Positions 1 through 7,232 of a DNA stretch of 14,051 nucleotides are shown here, piece by piece. The position numbers and the translations under genes were made by a program. Source of the DNA: VBOC01 sp035635475 (GTDB taxonomy: Bacteria > Bacteroidota > Ignavibacteria > UBA10030 > SZUA-254); assembly GCA_035635475.1 (NCBI GenBank), contig DASQAZ010000041.1, positions 1 through 14,051 of the forward strand, in the 5' to 3' direction. Positions within the stretch are counted from its first letter, which is position 1. Every line of letters starts with the position of its first letter. The notes beneath the pieces are model-generated. The model searched no databases. It was not told where the DNA came from and saw nothing but the letters and a program-made list of their open reading frames with translations.

Positions 1-185
1 ATCAGGTCCAGGAGCTCTTCGTCGGGAACTTCGACCAACGTCGCGCGATGCCGCTGCGGCATCACCAAGACGTGGCCGTAGTGAATCGGGTTGATATCGA
101 GGATGGCGATGGCGTTTTTATTCTTAAAGAGGACCTCCGCACCGGACTCGCCCCTTATTATTTTGCAGAACTTGCACTGGATCAT
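1..185 (-). CDS. HIT-family (histidine triad) nucleotide hydrolase/transferase, N-terminal part only
   Basis: Sixty-one codons are visible before the gene leaves the window. The protein opens MIQCKFCKIIRGE, the typical start of bacterial HIT/Hint-like proteins, with a Cys4-x2-Cys7 pair that binds zinc in many family members. It continues with the conserved core around residues 30-46 (D-I-N-P-I-H-Y-G-H-V-L-V-M-P-Q-R-H). The catalytic H-x-H-x-H triad lies further downstream in this family and is outside the window, so activity cannot be judged. Family members hydrolyse or transfer nucleotidyl groups on purine nucleotide conjugates in the cytoplasm. The ATG at 183-185 is chosen because it puts the CxxC at the usual distance from the N terminus; no clear Shine-Dalgarno precedes it. 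The gene is divergent from the TPR gene, and a good promoter lies 38 bp or more upstream. Family assignment is firm; the substrate is unknown. Confidence 0.9.
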   Translation of the reverse strand, partial: MIQCKFCKIIRGESGAEVLFKNKNAIAILDINPIHYGHVLVMPQRHRATLVEVPDEELLDL

Positions 186-222
186 GGCAGTTTACCGTGC
201 GCAAACCCCCCGAAAACATTTG

Positions 223-251
223 TATATACCAAATTCGCCGCTGAAAGTCAA
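223..251 (-). promoter_or_regulatory. Predicted sigma-70-type promoter for the HIT gene
   Basis: Read on the minus strand, TTGACT (246-251) is followed by a 17-bp spacer and TATATA (223-228). Both boxes are close to consensus and the spacing is ideal. The -10 box lies 37 bp upstream of the HIT start codon. This is a sequence match only, and organisms of this group can use divergent promoter motifs. Confidence 0.55.
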
Positions 252-275
252 AGAGGGCAGAAACAGTACATATCC

Positions 276-304
276 TTGATTCTTTGGGCATGGATATGTA
301 TATT
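276..304 (+). promoter_or_regulatory. Predicted sigma-70-type promoter for the TPR-DUF3467 pair
   Basis: TTGATT (276-281), a 17-bp spacer and TATATT (299-304) lie in the divergent spacer and point at the TPR gene, leaving a 5' leader of roughly 40 nt. The -35 boxes of this and the HIT promoter are only 24 bp apart, so the two could interfere or share a regulator. Predicted by eye. Confidence 0.5.
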
Positions 305-351
305 CAGCTCAATCCAAACTCACTTTCCGCTCTCATTTCAATGGAGTCATC

Positions 352-1530
352 ATGATGCGCCCTGCGCTGCTTCTCCTCTCAATCGGAGTACTGGCGGTTT
401 GGCTGATTATAACCGGCTTCCAATGCGGCTCGTCGGAAATGACGACCGCGAAGCTCGCGTACAGTCAGAAGAATCTCGAGAAGGCCGACTCCTCTTTCGC
501 GAAGGAAGTCGAAAAGAACCCCGCAAACGCCGAGGCGTGGTACTATCTGGGCAGAGTGCGGTTGGATCGGGGGAACTATGGGGGAATGGTCGAGGCCTAT
601 AAACAGTCGCTCGCCGCCAGCAAAGAGTTTGAACCGCGGATCATCGAAGACAAGAAGTTCGCGTGGGCGCAGATGCTCAACAAGGGAGTCGGTTATCATA
701 ACAGGAGCGTGTCGCTGGAGAAGGAGCCCTCCATGAAGGACAGCGCAGAGGCGTACCGCAAAATGGCGATCGACACCTACAAGCTGGCGATTCAGATCAA
801 CCCCGACAGCGCAATCACCTTTCAAAATTTGGCCGTGGACGAGCACCTTTCGGGCAATTACGACGAGGAGATCAGCTATCTGAAAAAGGCGCTTGAGACC
901 AAGAAATCGCCCGAGCTCACGATGATGCTGATTAATGCCTACATCCAGAAAGCCGAGAATGCTAAAAAAGCCGGTAAGACGACCGAAGCGGCGGAGAATT
1001 TCAACCAGGCCATCGCGGCCTTGACTGCGGCGCGAGCGGCGAATCCCGGCGATGAGGAGATGCTGGGGACACTCATCAATGTCTATATCGAAGCCGGACG
1101 TACGAAGGATGCTCTCCCGTTGATCAAGGAGGCGGTCGAGAAAGACCCGAAGAATAAGGTGTATCAAAACGATCTGGGCCTTCTGTTGCTCGATCAGGAG
1201 AACTACGAGGAAGCCGTCCGGCACTTCGATGCTGCGATTGCGGCCGACAGCAGCTTCGACCAGGGACTGAGAAACGGCGCCGTCGCGTATATGAAGCTGG
1301 GCCAGAAGATGAAGGAAGAAGCCGAGGCGAAAGCCGGGGCGAAGGGCAAGGTCGACAAGTCGTACGTCGAAAAATTCAAGCGCGCGGTCGTACTCCTCGA
1401 GAAGCTGAATTCACTGAGACCCAAGCAGGCAGAGTTCCTTGAGGCACTCGCAACCGCCTACGCAAACGCGGGAATGTACAAACAGGCTGAGGCAAGAATC
1501 AAGGAAGCAGACGCCCTGCGGAAAAAGTAG
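352..1530 (+). CDS. Exported or membrane-anchored tetratricopeptide-repeat (TPR) protein
   Basis: 392 residues. The N terminus (about 4-22) is a strongly hydrophobic segment followed by G-F-Q-C25-G-S-S-E. A lipoprotein is suggested by the Cys and the Ser/Glu after it, but Gln at -1 and Phe at -2 do not fit a normal lipobox, so a lipoprotein and a simple membrane-anchored protein are both possible. The remainder is helical and built from TPR units: examples are residues 31-90 (with N-A-E-A-W-Y-Y-L-G-R), 135-180, 215-260, 261-305 and 345-390, with N-P or D-P at helix ends. TPR domains are protein-interaction scaffolds in the cell envelope; no partner is evident. GGAG at 343-346 is a usable ribosome site for the ATG at 352 or the adjacent one at 355. 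DUF3467 follows 40 bp downstream with no terminator between, so they are probably co-transcribed. Confidence 0.85.
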   Translation: MMRPALLLLSIGVLAVWLIITGFQCGSSEMTTAKLAYSQKNLEKADSSFAKEVEKNPANAEAWYYLGRVRLDRGNYGGMVEAYKQSLAASKEFEPRIIEDKKFAWAQMLNKGVGYHNRSVSLEKEPSMKDSAEAYRKMAIDTYKLAIQINPDSAITFQNLAVDEHLSGNYDEEISYLKKALETKKSPELTMMLINAYIQKAENAKKAGKTTEAAENFNQAIAALTAARAANPGDEEMLGTLINVYIEAGRTKDALPLIKEAVEKDPKNKVYQNDLGLLLLDQENYEEAVRHFDAAIAADSSFDQGLRNGAVAYMKLGQKMKEEAEAKAGAKGKVDKSYVEKFKRAVVLLEKLNSLRPKQAEFLEALATAYANAGMYKQAEARIKEADALRKK

Positions 1531-1570
1531 CGGTTCACGGGGCTTTCTTCGAATTTTAAAAGGATCGGTC

Positions 1571-1912
1571 ATGGTCAATCAGATACCTCCGCAGCAGCAA
1601 ATCAACATCGAACTGGGCGAGAAGGAAGCCGAGGGGATTTATTCGAATCTTGCCATCATCACGCACTCCCCTGCGGAATTCGTCGTAGATTTTACGCGCG
1701 TCTTGCCCGGGGTGCCGAAGGCGAAGGTCTTTGCCCGCATCATCACCACCCCTCAGCACGCGAAACTGCTTCTCAACGCCCTCAGAGAGAACATCGAGAA
1801 GTATGAAAAGACGTTCGGGGAAATCAAAGTGCAGGGCGAGCCCTCCACCCCGGGGGGATTCGGGTTCCAGCCTCCAACGACCGGAGAGGGCGCTAAAGCA
1901 CGTACCGGCTGA
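1571..1912 (+). CDS. DUF3467 family protein
   Basis: A small soluble protein of 113 residues. It contains the signature core of DUF3467: E-G-I-Y-S-N-L-A at about 21-28, a S-P-A-E-F-V-V-D-F stretch at about 33-41, then R-I-I-T-T-P-Q-H-A-K with a following amphipathic helix ending in K-Y-E-K-T-F-G. The C-terminal 25 residues are Gly/Pro-rich and probably disordered. The family is widespread in Bacteroidota, Chlorobiota and archaea and has no established biochemical role that I know of. The ATG at 1571 is chosen over an upstream in-frame ATG at 1439 because the family begins here, AAAGGA lies 6 nt before it, and the longer form would run through the end of the TPR gene. The last 20 bp overlap the 3' end of hslU on the opposite strand. 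Confidence 0.88.
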   Translation: MVNQIPPQQQINIELGEKEAEGIYSNLAIITHSPAEFVVDFTRVLPGVPKAKVFARIITTPQHAKLLLNALRENIEKYEKTFGEIKVQGEPSTPGGFGFQPPTTGEGAKARTG

Positions 1913-3287
1913 GATCCTTGTTCTTGACGATCCCGCTCAGCCGCTCCTCGACCATCTCCCTCGTAACGATCACCGTCGTACCCACGTACTTATCGGGTGT
2001 CTCAAACAGATATTCTTCCAGGAGCGTCGTCATGATCGTGTGCAGGCGTCGCGCGCCGATGTTTTCAACCTGGTCGTTCACTTCGCCCGCAATCCGTGCG
2101 ATCTCCCGGATCCCGTCCTTTGAAAATTCTAGTTTGACACCCTCAGTCTGAAGAAGCGCGGTATACTGCTTGATCAGCGCATTCTGAGGCAAGGTCAGAA
2201 TCTTCACAAGATCCTCCTCCGTCAAACTGTTCAGTTCAACTCGAATCGGGAACCGGCCCTGCAGCTCGGGGATCAGGTCGGATGGCTTCGAAACGTGGAA
2301 CGCTCCCGATGCGATGAACAGTATGTGATCCGTTTTTACAATCCCATATTTCGTCGTCACGCTTGTACCCTCGACAATGGGCAGCAGGTCCCGCTGCACG
2401 CCTTCGCGCGAGACATCGGGCCCGGCGCTCTGCGACTTCGTACCGGCGATTTTGTCGATTTCATCGATGAAGATAATCCCTGCGTTCTCGACCCTGCCGA
2501 GCGCCTCTTTGATCATCGAATCGGTGTCGATCAGTTTCTGGGATTCCTCCTGAGTCAGAATGGCCCTGGCTTCCGCCACCGTCATCTTTCGCTTCTTCGT
2601 GCGTTTCGGCAGCATGCTGCCGAACATCTCCTGGATGTTCACCCCGATCTCTTCGATGTTGACGGGCCCCAGGATTTGCATCGCCGGGAGCTGAGACGCG
2701 GTCACGTCAATCTCGAGCATGCGGTTTTCCAGCTCGCCGGCATGAAGCTTCTCGCGAAACTTCTCGCGCGTCGCCTTGTTATCCTCTCCTTCAGAAGACT
2801 CCTCCTCCGGAACTACAGATTCGACGACCGGCTGCCTGCGTTTCACAGGGGGAACTAGAAGATCGAGAATGCGCTCCTCGGCAAGCTTCGCGGCCTTATC
2901 GTTCACTTCGGCCGCCCTCTCATCCTTGAGCATGCCTACGCCGTATTCTGTCAGATCCCGCACCATCGATTCGACGTCCCGGCCTACATAGCCCACTTCC
3001 GTGAATTTCGACGCCTCGACTTTGAGAAACGGGGCATTCGTCAGCTTCGCGAGCCGGCGGGCAATTTCCGTCTTTCCCACCCCGGTCGGGCCGATCATGA
3101 TGATGTTGTTCGGCATGATCTCCTCGCGCAAATGCTCGGGCGTCTGCATGCGCCGCCACCGGTTCCTGATGGCAATCGCGACCGATTTTTTTGCTGCTTG
3201 CTGCCCGATGATATACCGGTCGAGCTCCCGGACGATCTCGCGCGGGGTCAACTCATGGACGGACGTGCTCTGCGGCTTACGGTTCAT
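1893..3287 (-). CDS. hslU: ATP-dependent protease ATPase subunit HslU (ClpY)
   Basis: 464 residues, full length for the family. HslU is a hexameric AAA+ unfoldase that caps the HslV peptidase and feeds it substrates in the cytoplasm. Visible motifs are Walker A G-P-T-G-V-G-K-T at 66-73, the pore loop G-Y-V-G at 99-102 that grips substrate, the inserted I domain at about 110-240 with an acidic patch near 160-170, Walker B I-I-F-I-D-E-I-D at 271-278, and sensor/arginine-finger regions beyond. The C-terminal tail ends D-L-S-R-Y-V-L, matching the family tail that inserts into HslV pockets to activate it. The start at 3287 gives the standard N terminus (T-P-R-E-I-V-R-E-L-D-R-Y-I-I-G-Q); no Shine-Dalgarno is visible. 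It lies 18 bp behind hslV, so the two are co-transcribed. The gene looks intact. Confidence 0.98.
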   Translation of the reverse strand: MNRKPQSTSVHELTPREIVRELDRYIIGQQAAKKSVAIAIRNRWRRMQTPEHLREEIMPNNIIMIGPTGVGKTEIARRLAKLTNAPFLKVEASKFTEVGYVGRDVESMVRDLTEYGVGMLKDERAAEVNDKAAKLAEERILDLLVPPVKRRQPVVESVVPEEESSEGEDNKATREKFREKLHAGELENRMLEIDVTASQLPAMQILGPVNIEEIGVNIQEMFGSMLPKRTKKRKMTVAEARAILTQEESQKLIDTDSMIKEALGRVENAGIIFIDEIDKIAGTKSQSAGPDVSREGVQRDLLPIVEGTSVTTKYGIVKTDHILFIASGAFHVSKPSDLIPELQGRFPIRVELNSLTEEDLVKILTLPQNALIKQYTALLQTEGVKLEFSKDGIREIARIAGEVNDQVENIGARRLHTIMTTLLEEYLFETPDKYVGTTVIVTREMVEERLSGIVKNKDLSRYVL

Positions 3288-3305
3288 ACGCGGTTGTGCT
3301 GGATG

Positions 3306-3845
3306 CTACTCCAGTTCCTCGATCGAAATATTTTTGTTGGTATAAATGCAGATCTCGCTCGCCGCAGCCAGCGATTCCTTCACGATCTCCTTCGCGGGGA
3401 GATCGGCATGGCCGACCAGCATTCTCGCCGCCGCGAGGGCGTAATTCCCACCCGACCCAATCGCCACAATGCCGTCATCCGGCTCCACAATTTCGCCCGT
3501 GCCGGAAATAATGAGCGACTGTTCTTTATTGAGCACAGCGAGAAGCGCCTCGAGGTTGCGAAGATACTTGTCCGTGCGCCAGGTCTTGGCAAGCTCGACG
3601 GCTGCGCGGAGCAGATTACCGTGGTACTTCTCCAATTGATCCTCGAACCGCTCAAAGAGCGTAAAGGCGTCCGCTGCAGCCCCCGCGAACCCTGCGAGAA
3701 CGTTTCCATTGTAGATTTTCCTGATCTTGCGGGCGTTTTGTTTGACGATGGCGGCCCCGACGGTCACCTGGCCGTCCCCGCCGATAACGGTCTTCCCCCG
3801 GTGGCTGAGACCGATGACGGTCGTGGATTGAAAGATTGCTGGCAT
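3306..3845 (-). CDS. hslV: ATP-dependent protease peptidase subunit HslV (ClpQ) with a short propeptide
   Basis: 179 residues from the ATG at 3845. HslV is the threonine peptidase of the HslUV complex, related to proteasome beta subunits. The core T-T-V-I-G-L-S-H-R-G-K followed by G-G-D-G-Q-V-T aligns with the mature N terminus of other HslV proteins, so the nucleophile is Thr8. Conserved G-F-A-G-A-A-A-D-A-F-T-L-F-E-R-F-E, the A-V-E-L-A-K-T-W-R-T-D segment, the A-I-G-S-G-G-N-Y-A-L-A-A-A-R stretch and a C-terminal I-C-I-Y-T-N-K-N-I are all present. Seven residues (M-P-A-I-F-Q-S) precede the threonine and would have to be removed to expose it. A TTG at 3869 in frame would add eight residues, but it overlaps the rpoN stop and is less likely. 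It lies 20 bp behind rpoN and 18 bp before hslU, in one operon. Confidence 0.96.
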   Translation of the reverse strand: MPAIFQSTTVIGLSHRGKTVIGGDGQVTVGAAIVKQNARKIRKIYNGNVLAGFAGAAADAFTLFERFEDQLEKYHGNLLRAAVELAKTWRTDKYLRNLEALLAVLNKEQSLIISGTGEIVEPDDGIVAIGSGGNYALAAARMLVGHADLPAKEIVKESLAAASEICIYTNKNISIEELE

Positions 3846-3865
3846 TGATTGGAGTGAGGATGTGA

Positions 3866-5317
3866 TCAAATTTTGCGCCGAAGACGGGCGACCGGAATTC
3901 TCATCGCTTCGCGGTATTTTGCAACCGTGCGTCTCGCGATATTCAGCCCCTCCCGGTTCAGAATCTCCGCGATCCGGTCGTCACTGAGGGGGCGATTGGG
4001 ATCCTCCCCCTCGATGATGCCCTTGATGGTCCGTTTTACCTCCTTATTCGACACCTCTTCGCCGGTTTGAGTTGTCAGCTTATCGCTGAAGAAATGCCGG
4101 AGTTCGTAAACGCCGAATTCAGTCTGGACGTACTTTCCGTTGACGACCCTGCTGATCGTCGAAATATCCATTCCGATCACCTCGGCAATGTCTTTGTAAA
4201 TCATCGGTTTCAGATTCTCTCCGGTTTCGAAAAAGTCCCGCTGTTTTTCGATAATGGCGCGCATCACGCGCATCATCGTATCCCGGCGCTGGTTGATCGA
4301 AGCAATGAACCACTTGGCGGCATCGAACCGCTTGCGGATAAACTCTTTCACGCCGTTCGATTGAACATTTTTTTGCCGCTTGCCCATAAGTTCCTTGTAA
4401 CGCCTGTTGATGCGAAGAGGCGGCACATTGCGTTCGTTCAGGGTGACGAGAAAATCCCCGTCATCGCGCTCAACCGTGAAGTCGGGCACGATATAGTTTT
4501 GCTGGGCCGTGAACTGGCCCTCGCCCGGCTTGGGATTCAGTTTCTGGATCAGCTCGATGACGAGCTTTAATTCATCAAGGTGGATGTTGAGGTTCTTGGC
4601 GAGTTCTTCGTAATGCTTCATGGTGAAGTCTTCAAAGAACTCGCGCAGAATTCTGAGCGCAGTCTCCTTGAGCTTCGCCGGGTACTGGCCGACTTCAAGC
4701 TGGGTGATCAGGCATTCCTGAAGGGTCCGGGCGGCGATACCCGGAGGATCGAGCCGCTGGACCATCCTGAGGATTTCCTCCGCCCGAGCGTCGGTGATGC
4801 ACAACTTCTGCGCGAGATTGAGATCCTCGACGATCAGATGCAAGTCGCGCCGGAGGTATCCGTCCTCGTCGATGTTCCCGATGATTTCTTCACAAAGCAA
4901 TCTTTCTTCGGGCGTGAGATCGAGCAGAATGATCTGATCCATCAGCCTCTGCGTCAGCGTTACTTCGGCGGGCTGCGGGATCTCGTCGCGATCCTGGTCG
5001 GCCACCGGGGCGCGAGCCGCCTTGTGGCCGTCCAGGTCGTCGTTCATGAAGTCTTCAAACGTGTAGCCGTCGTTCGCGGTGTCGAGTTCTGCCGTCGGCT
5101 CGGCATCCGGAGTTTCAACCTGTTCCTCGATCTTCGATTCTTCCGCCTCCTGGACCGGCTCCAGCTCGTCGGCCTCTTCCAGCAGCGGATTCATTTCGAG
5201 TTCCGCTTTGATTCGCTGTTCGAGGGCGAGAACCGGAAGTTGAAGCAGCTGCAGGTACTGCACCTGCTGGGGGGTGAGCTTCTGCTGGAGCGTCTGACGC
5301 TGTGAGAGGTTCAGCAT
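3866..5317 (-). CDS. rpoN: RNA polymerase sigma-54 factor RpoN
   Basis: 483 residues from the ATG at 5317. Sigma-54 directs RNA polymerase to -24/-12 promoters and needs an enhancer-binding ATPase to open DNA. Region I (about 1-50) is Gln/Leu-rich and opens M-L-N-L-S-Q-R-Q-T-L-Q-Q-K-L-T-P-Q-Q, as expected for activator contact. Region II (about 50-120) is acidic. The core-binding region follows. Near the C terminus are the helix-turn-helix with S-T-I-S-R-V-V-N-G-K-Y-V-Q-T and the RpoN box A-R-R-T-V-A-K-Y-R at about 461-469, which reads the -24 element. An upstream in-frame ATG at 5380 would add 21 residues but overlap DUF3109 by 58 bp; the 5317 start lies 5 bp after the DUF3109 stop and gives the family N terminus. 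No enhancer-binding protein is encoded in the window. It is followed closely by hslV. Confidence 0.97.
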   Translation of the reverse strand: MLNLSQRQTLQQKLTPQQVQYLQLLQLPVLALEQRIKAELEMNPLLEEADELEPVQEAEESKIEEQVETPDAEPTAELDTANDGYTFEDFMNDDLDGHKAARAPVADQDRDEIPQPAEVTLTQRLMDQIILLDLTPEERLLCEEIIGNIDEDGYLRRDLHLIVEDLNLAQKLCITDARAEEILRMVQRLDPPGIAARTLQECLITQLEVGQYPAKLKETALRILREFFEDFTMKHYEELAKNLNIHLDELKLVIELIQKLNPKPGEGQFTAQQNYIVPDFTVERDDGDFLVTLNERNVPPLRINRRYKELMGKRQKNVQSNGVKEFIRKRFDAAKWFIASINQRRDTMMRVMRAIIEKQRDFFETGENLKPMIYKDIAEVIGMDISTISRVVNGKYVQTEFGVYELRHFFSDKLTTQTGEEVSNKEVKRTIKGIIEGEDPNRPLSDDRIAEILNREGLNIARRTVAKYREAMRIPVARLRRKI

Positions 5318-5322
5318 GGAGA

Positions 5323-5922
5323 TCAGGCCGTGCAATCGCCCCGCGGCGGAGGATGGCTTGCAGTATCGTGGCGCAGGCATTCTCTACGGAATTCCTCATA
5401 CCAGCGCCCGCCAAAGTTCCGTACCAATGCGTCCTTCAAGAAATCGTAGAGTGGCATGTCATGAGACCTCCCGCGACTGCGTCCGGCTGAGCACTCGGAA
5501 ATTTTTTCATATCGTATCTCTTGTTTCAGCCCGCGTGAAACACGGAGGGGAAACAAATGACAGGAGAGCGGTTTTCGCCAGCCCGTCTCCCCGTTCTGAT
5601 AAGCCCGTTCAAGTGAACAGCGTGCAATGTCATCTTCGTAGTACACGAAGACGCAATCCCGGTCGTCCACGCAGGTGGTGAAGTAATTTCCGGGCTTCCC
5701 CTCAAAGAATCCTCGCGATTCGATGATCTGAAGGTTTTCGTCTGACAGGTATTTTCTCGCCGAAGGCAGCGCCGTACGGAGTTCGGCCAGCTCTGCGTCT
5801 TCGAGCGGGGCCCCGTGCCCTCCCCGAATCGTACAGCAGGCCCCCTTGCATCGGATCAGGTCGCAGGTAAACCGCTCATGCGCGATCTCTTCATCGACTA
5901 CCGCTTCGCCGATTAAAAACAT
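5323..5922 (-). CDS. DUF3109 family cysteine-rich protein
   Basis: 199 residues. The protein carries nine visible cysteines in the DUF3109 pattern: C20-D-L-I-R-C25-K-G-A-C29-C30 near the N terminus, then C84, C90, C102, the K-P-L-S-C121-H-L-F-P-L-R-V core and C144. The C-x4-C-x3-C-C cluster resembles the metal-chelating cluster of YkgJ-type proteins, so a zinc or iron site is likely, but no reaction has been established for this family as far as I know. Residues 157-180 (P-L-Y-D-F-L-K-D to W-Y-E-E-F) match the usual C-terminal helix. The tail after 185 is variable. Start at the ATG 5922; no ribosome binding site precedes it. The gene lies 52 bp after dprA and 5 bp before rpoN, and probably heads the rpoN-hslV-hslU transcript. 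Confidence 0.9.
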   Translation of the reverse strand: MFLIGEAVVDEEIAHERFTCDLIRCKGACCTIRGGHGAPLEDAELAELRTALPSARKYLSDENLQIIESRGFFEGKPGNYFTTCVDDRDCVFVYYEDDIARCSLERAYQNGETGWRKPLSCHLFPLRVSRGLKQEIRYEKISECSAGRSRGRSHDMPLYDFLKDALVRNFGGRWYEEFRRECLRHDTASHPPPRGDCTA

Positions 5923-5930
5923 ACACTATG

Positions 5931-5938
5931 ATAATACA
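5931..5938 (-). promoter_or_regulatory. Possible -10 element upstream of DUF3109
   Basis: The minus strand reads TGTATTAT here, a TG-preceded TATTAT box in an AT-rich 52-bp gap between dprA and DUF3109. No good -35 box is present at 16-18 bp. The box lies only 8 bp before the start codon, so a transcript from it would have almost no leader, which would fit the missing Shine-Dalgarno. A weak prediction. Confidence 0.28.
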
Positions 5939-5974
5939 AAAGTTTTGGCTAAGAGAAAAATCAACTTCTCCGAT

Positions 5975-7108
5975 TCATTTCTTCAGGAATAATTTTCCGG
6001 GCAACTGTTTCACAAGTCCTTTGAACTCCAGGCTTAACAGATTCACCAGAACATCTGCCGGCGAGAGACGGGCTTCCTCTGCGAGCCGGTCGACATGGGA
6101 CGGATCAGTCGTCAGGACATCAAAGATCGTTTTTTCGAAGAGCGTGAGATCCGGGGGAGGCGTCCGCCCGGCCTCTATTCCGTCCCTGCCGGCTCGACCA
6201 GGGAGAGGAGGGAGTTTCGGCCCCAGCTCGACGACGATATCGTCAACCCCCTCGACGAGCTTCGCCCGGCCCTCCTTGATCAACACGTTGCAGCCGTGAG
6301 AGCGCTTGCTTCTCACATCTCCGGGCACAGCGAAAATTTCCCGGTTCTGATCGATTGCCGCATTGGCCGTTATCATCGCACCCCCGGTGAGATCGGTCTC
6401 GATGATCAGCGTACCGAGGGAAAGTCCGCTGATGATTCGGTTTCGGCGGGGGAAATTGACCGCATCGGGTTTGGCTCCCATCTCATACTCGCTCAGGACG
6501 AGCCCGTGGCCGGCAATACGCTGGAAGAGTCCCCTGTTCTCAGGCGGATACACCACATCGAGTCCGGAACCGACGACGGCGATCGTTCGGCCGCCGGCTT
6601 GCAGCGCGGCCTTGTGGGCAATCGTATCGATGCCGCGCGCCAGTCCGCTTACGACAATAAGGCCCCGGCGTGCCAGAGCCGAGGAGAATTCCTCCGCGAG
6701 GGCCGCGCCGTACGCCGAAGGCGAACGGGTGCCCACGACGGCGATTGCAAGCGCATCCTCTTCATGATACTCACCCCGGGCAAAAAGAAGAGGAGGCGGA
6801 TCATAAATCTTTTTTAATAAGTCCGGGTAACGTTGATCCCAGAATGCGAGAATTGTTCCGCCCGCCTTATTCAGCATCGAGAGCTGGCGCTCCGCGAACG
6901 CGCGGGCTTCGGCCGTACGCCGGTCGCGCAGCGAACGGACAATCGATGAGGCGAGCGGACGGCTGATGCCTTCCACCGCCGCGATTTCTATTGCTGTGGC
7001 TTTAAAGACAGGAGACGTGCCGCCGAAGTGCGAGACGAGAGCGCGCAGCCGGTTTGCACCGATCTGCGGAACCTGGGAAAGAACCAGGAGATCAAAAGCG
7101 GAAACCAT
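5975..7108 (-). CDS. dprA: DNA processing protein DprA (Smf)
   Basis: 377 residues, normal for DprA. DprA binds incoming single-stranded DNA during natural transformation and loads RecA; it is also conserved in many bacteria not known to be competent. Seen in order: an N-terminal SAM/HhH-like helical region (about 5-65, Q-V-P-Q-I-G-A-N-R), the Rossmann-type core from about 85 with V-V-G-T-R-S-P-S-A-Y-G at 124-134, S-G-L-A-R-G-I-D at 154-161, F-P-R-R-N-R-I-I-S-G-L-S at 219-230, the G-G-A-M-I-T-A-N-A segment at 242-250 and V-P-G-D-V. A C-terminal winged-helix domain (about 318-377) follows a Pro-rich linker. An excellent ribosome site, GGGGGGAGG at 7114-7122, lies 5 nt before the ATG and fixes the start. 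The 124 bp upstream, to eutN, hold no gene and no clear terminator; only a weak TTGGTT/TATTCC pair was seen there. Confidence 0.96.
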   Translation of the reverse strand: MVSAFDLLVLSQVPQIGANRLRALVSHFGGTSPVFKATAIEIAAVEGISRPLASSIVRSLRDRRTAEARAFAERQLSMLNKAGGTILAFWDQRYPDLLKKIYDPPPLLFARGEYHEEDALAIAVVGTRSPSAYGAALAEEFSSALARRGLIVVSGLARGIDTIAHKAALQAGGRTIAVVGSGLDVVYPPENRGLFQRIAGHGLVLSEYEMGAKPDAVNFPRRNRIISGLSLGTLIIETDLTGGAMITANAAIDQNREIFAVPGDVRSKRSHGCNVLIKEGRAKLVEGVDDIVVELGPKLPPLPGRAGRDGIEAGRTPPPDLTLFEKTIFDVLTTDPSHVDRLAEEARLSPADVLVNLLSLEFKGLVKQLPGKLFLKK

Positions 7109-7232
7109 GTGTGCCTCCCCCCGAGGACAGGATTACAGAACGCTCAGAGCCCCCCTATCGGGTGAAACGGCTCATGACGATGGAATACAGCCGGCGCGGG
7201 AACGGAACCAATAACGCGATCGGGCCGTGCCT

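Noticed and set aside
379..1224. 281-codon minus-strand open frame opposite the TPR gene.
   Set aside because: It is a mirror of the TPR codon pattern with no family features; the TPR frame is clearly the real one.
3846..3869. Upstream TTG start for hslV.
   Set aside because: It overlaps the rpoN stop, has no ribosome site and only lengthens the stretch before the catalytic Thr; the ATG at 3845 is simpler. It cannot be fully excluded.
4580..5305. 241-codon plus-strand open frame.
   Set aside because: Antisense to rpoN, with no start signal or domain.
5318..5380. Longer rpoN start at the ATG of 5380.
   Set aside because: It would add 21 residues not typical of sigma-54 and overlap DUF3109 by 58 bp; the 5317 start fits the family N terminus and tight gene spacing.
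5941..5974. Terminator hairpin after dprA.
   Set aside because: Only a five-pair GAGAA/TTCTC stem with a long loop and no T-run after it; too weak to call.
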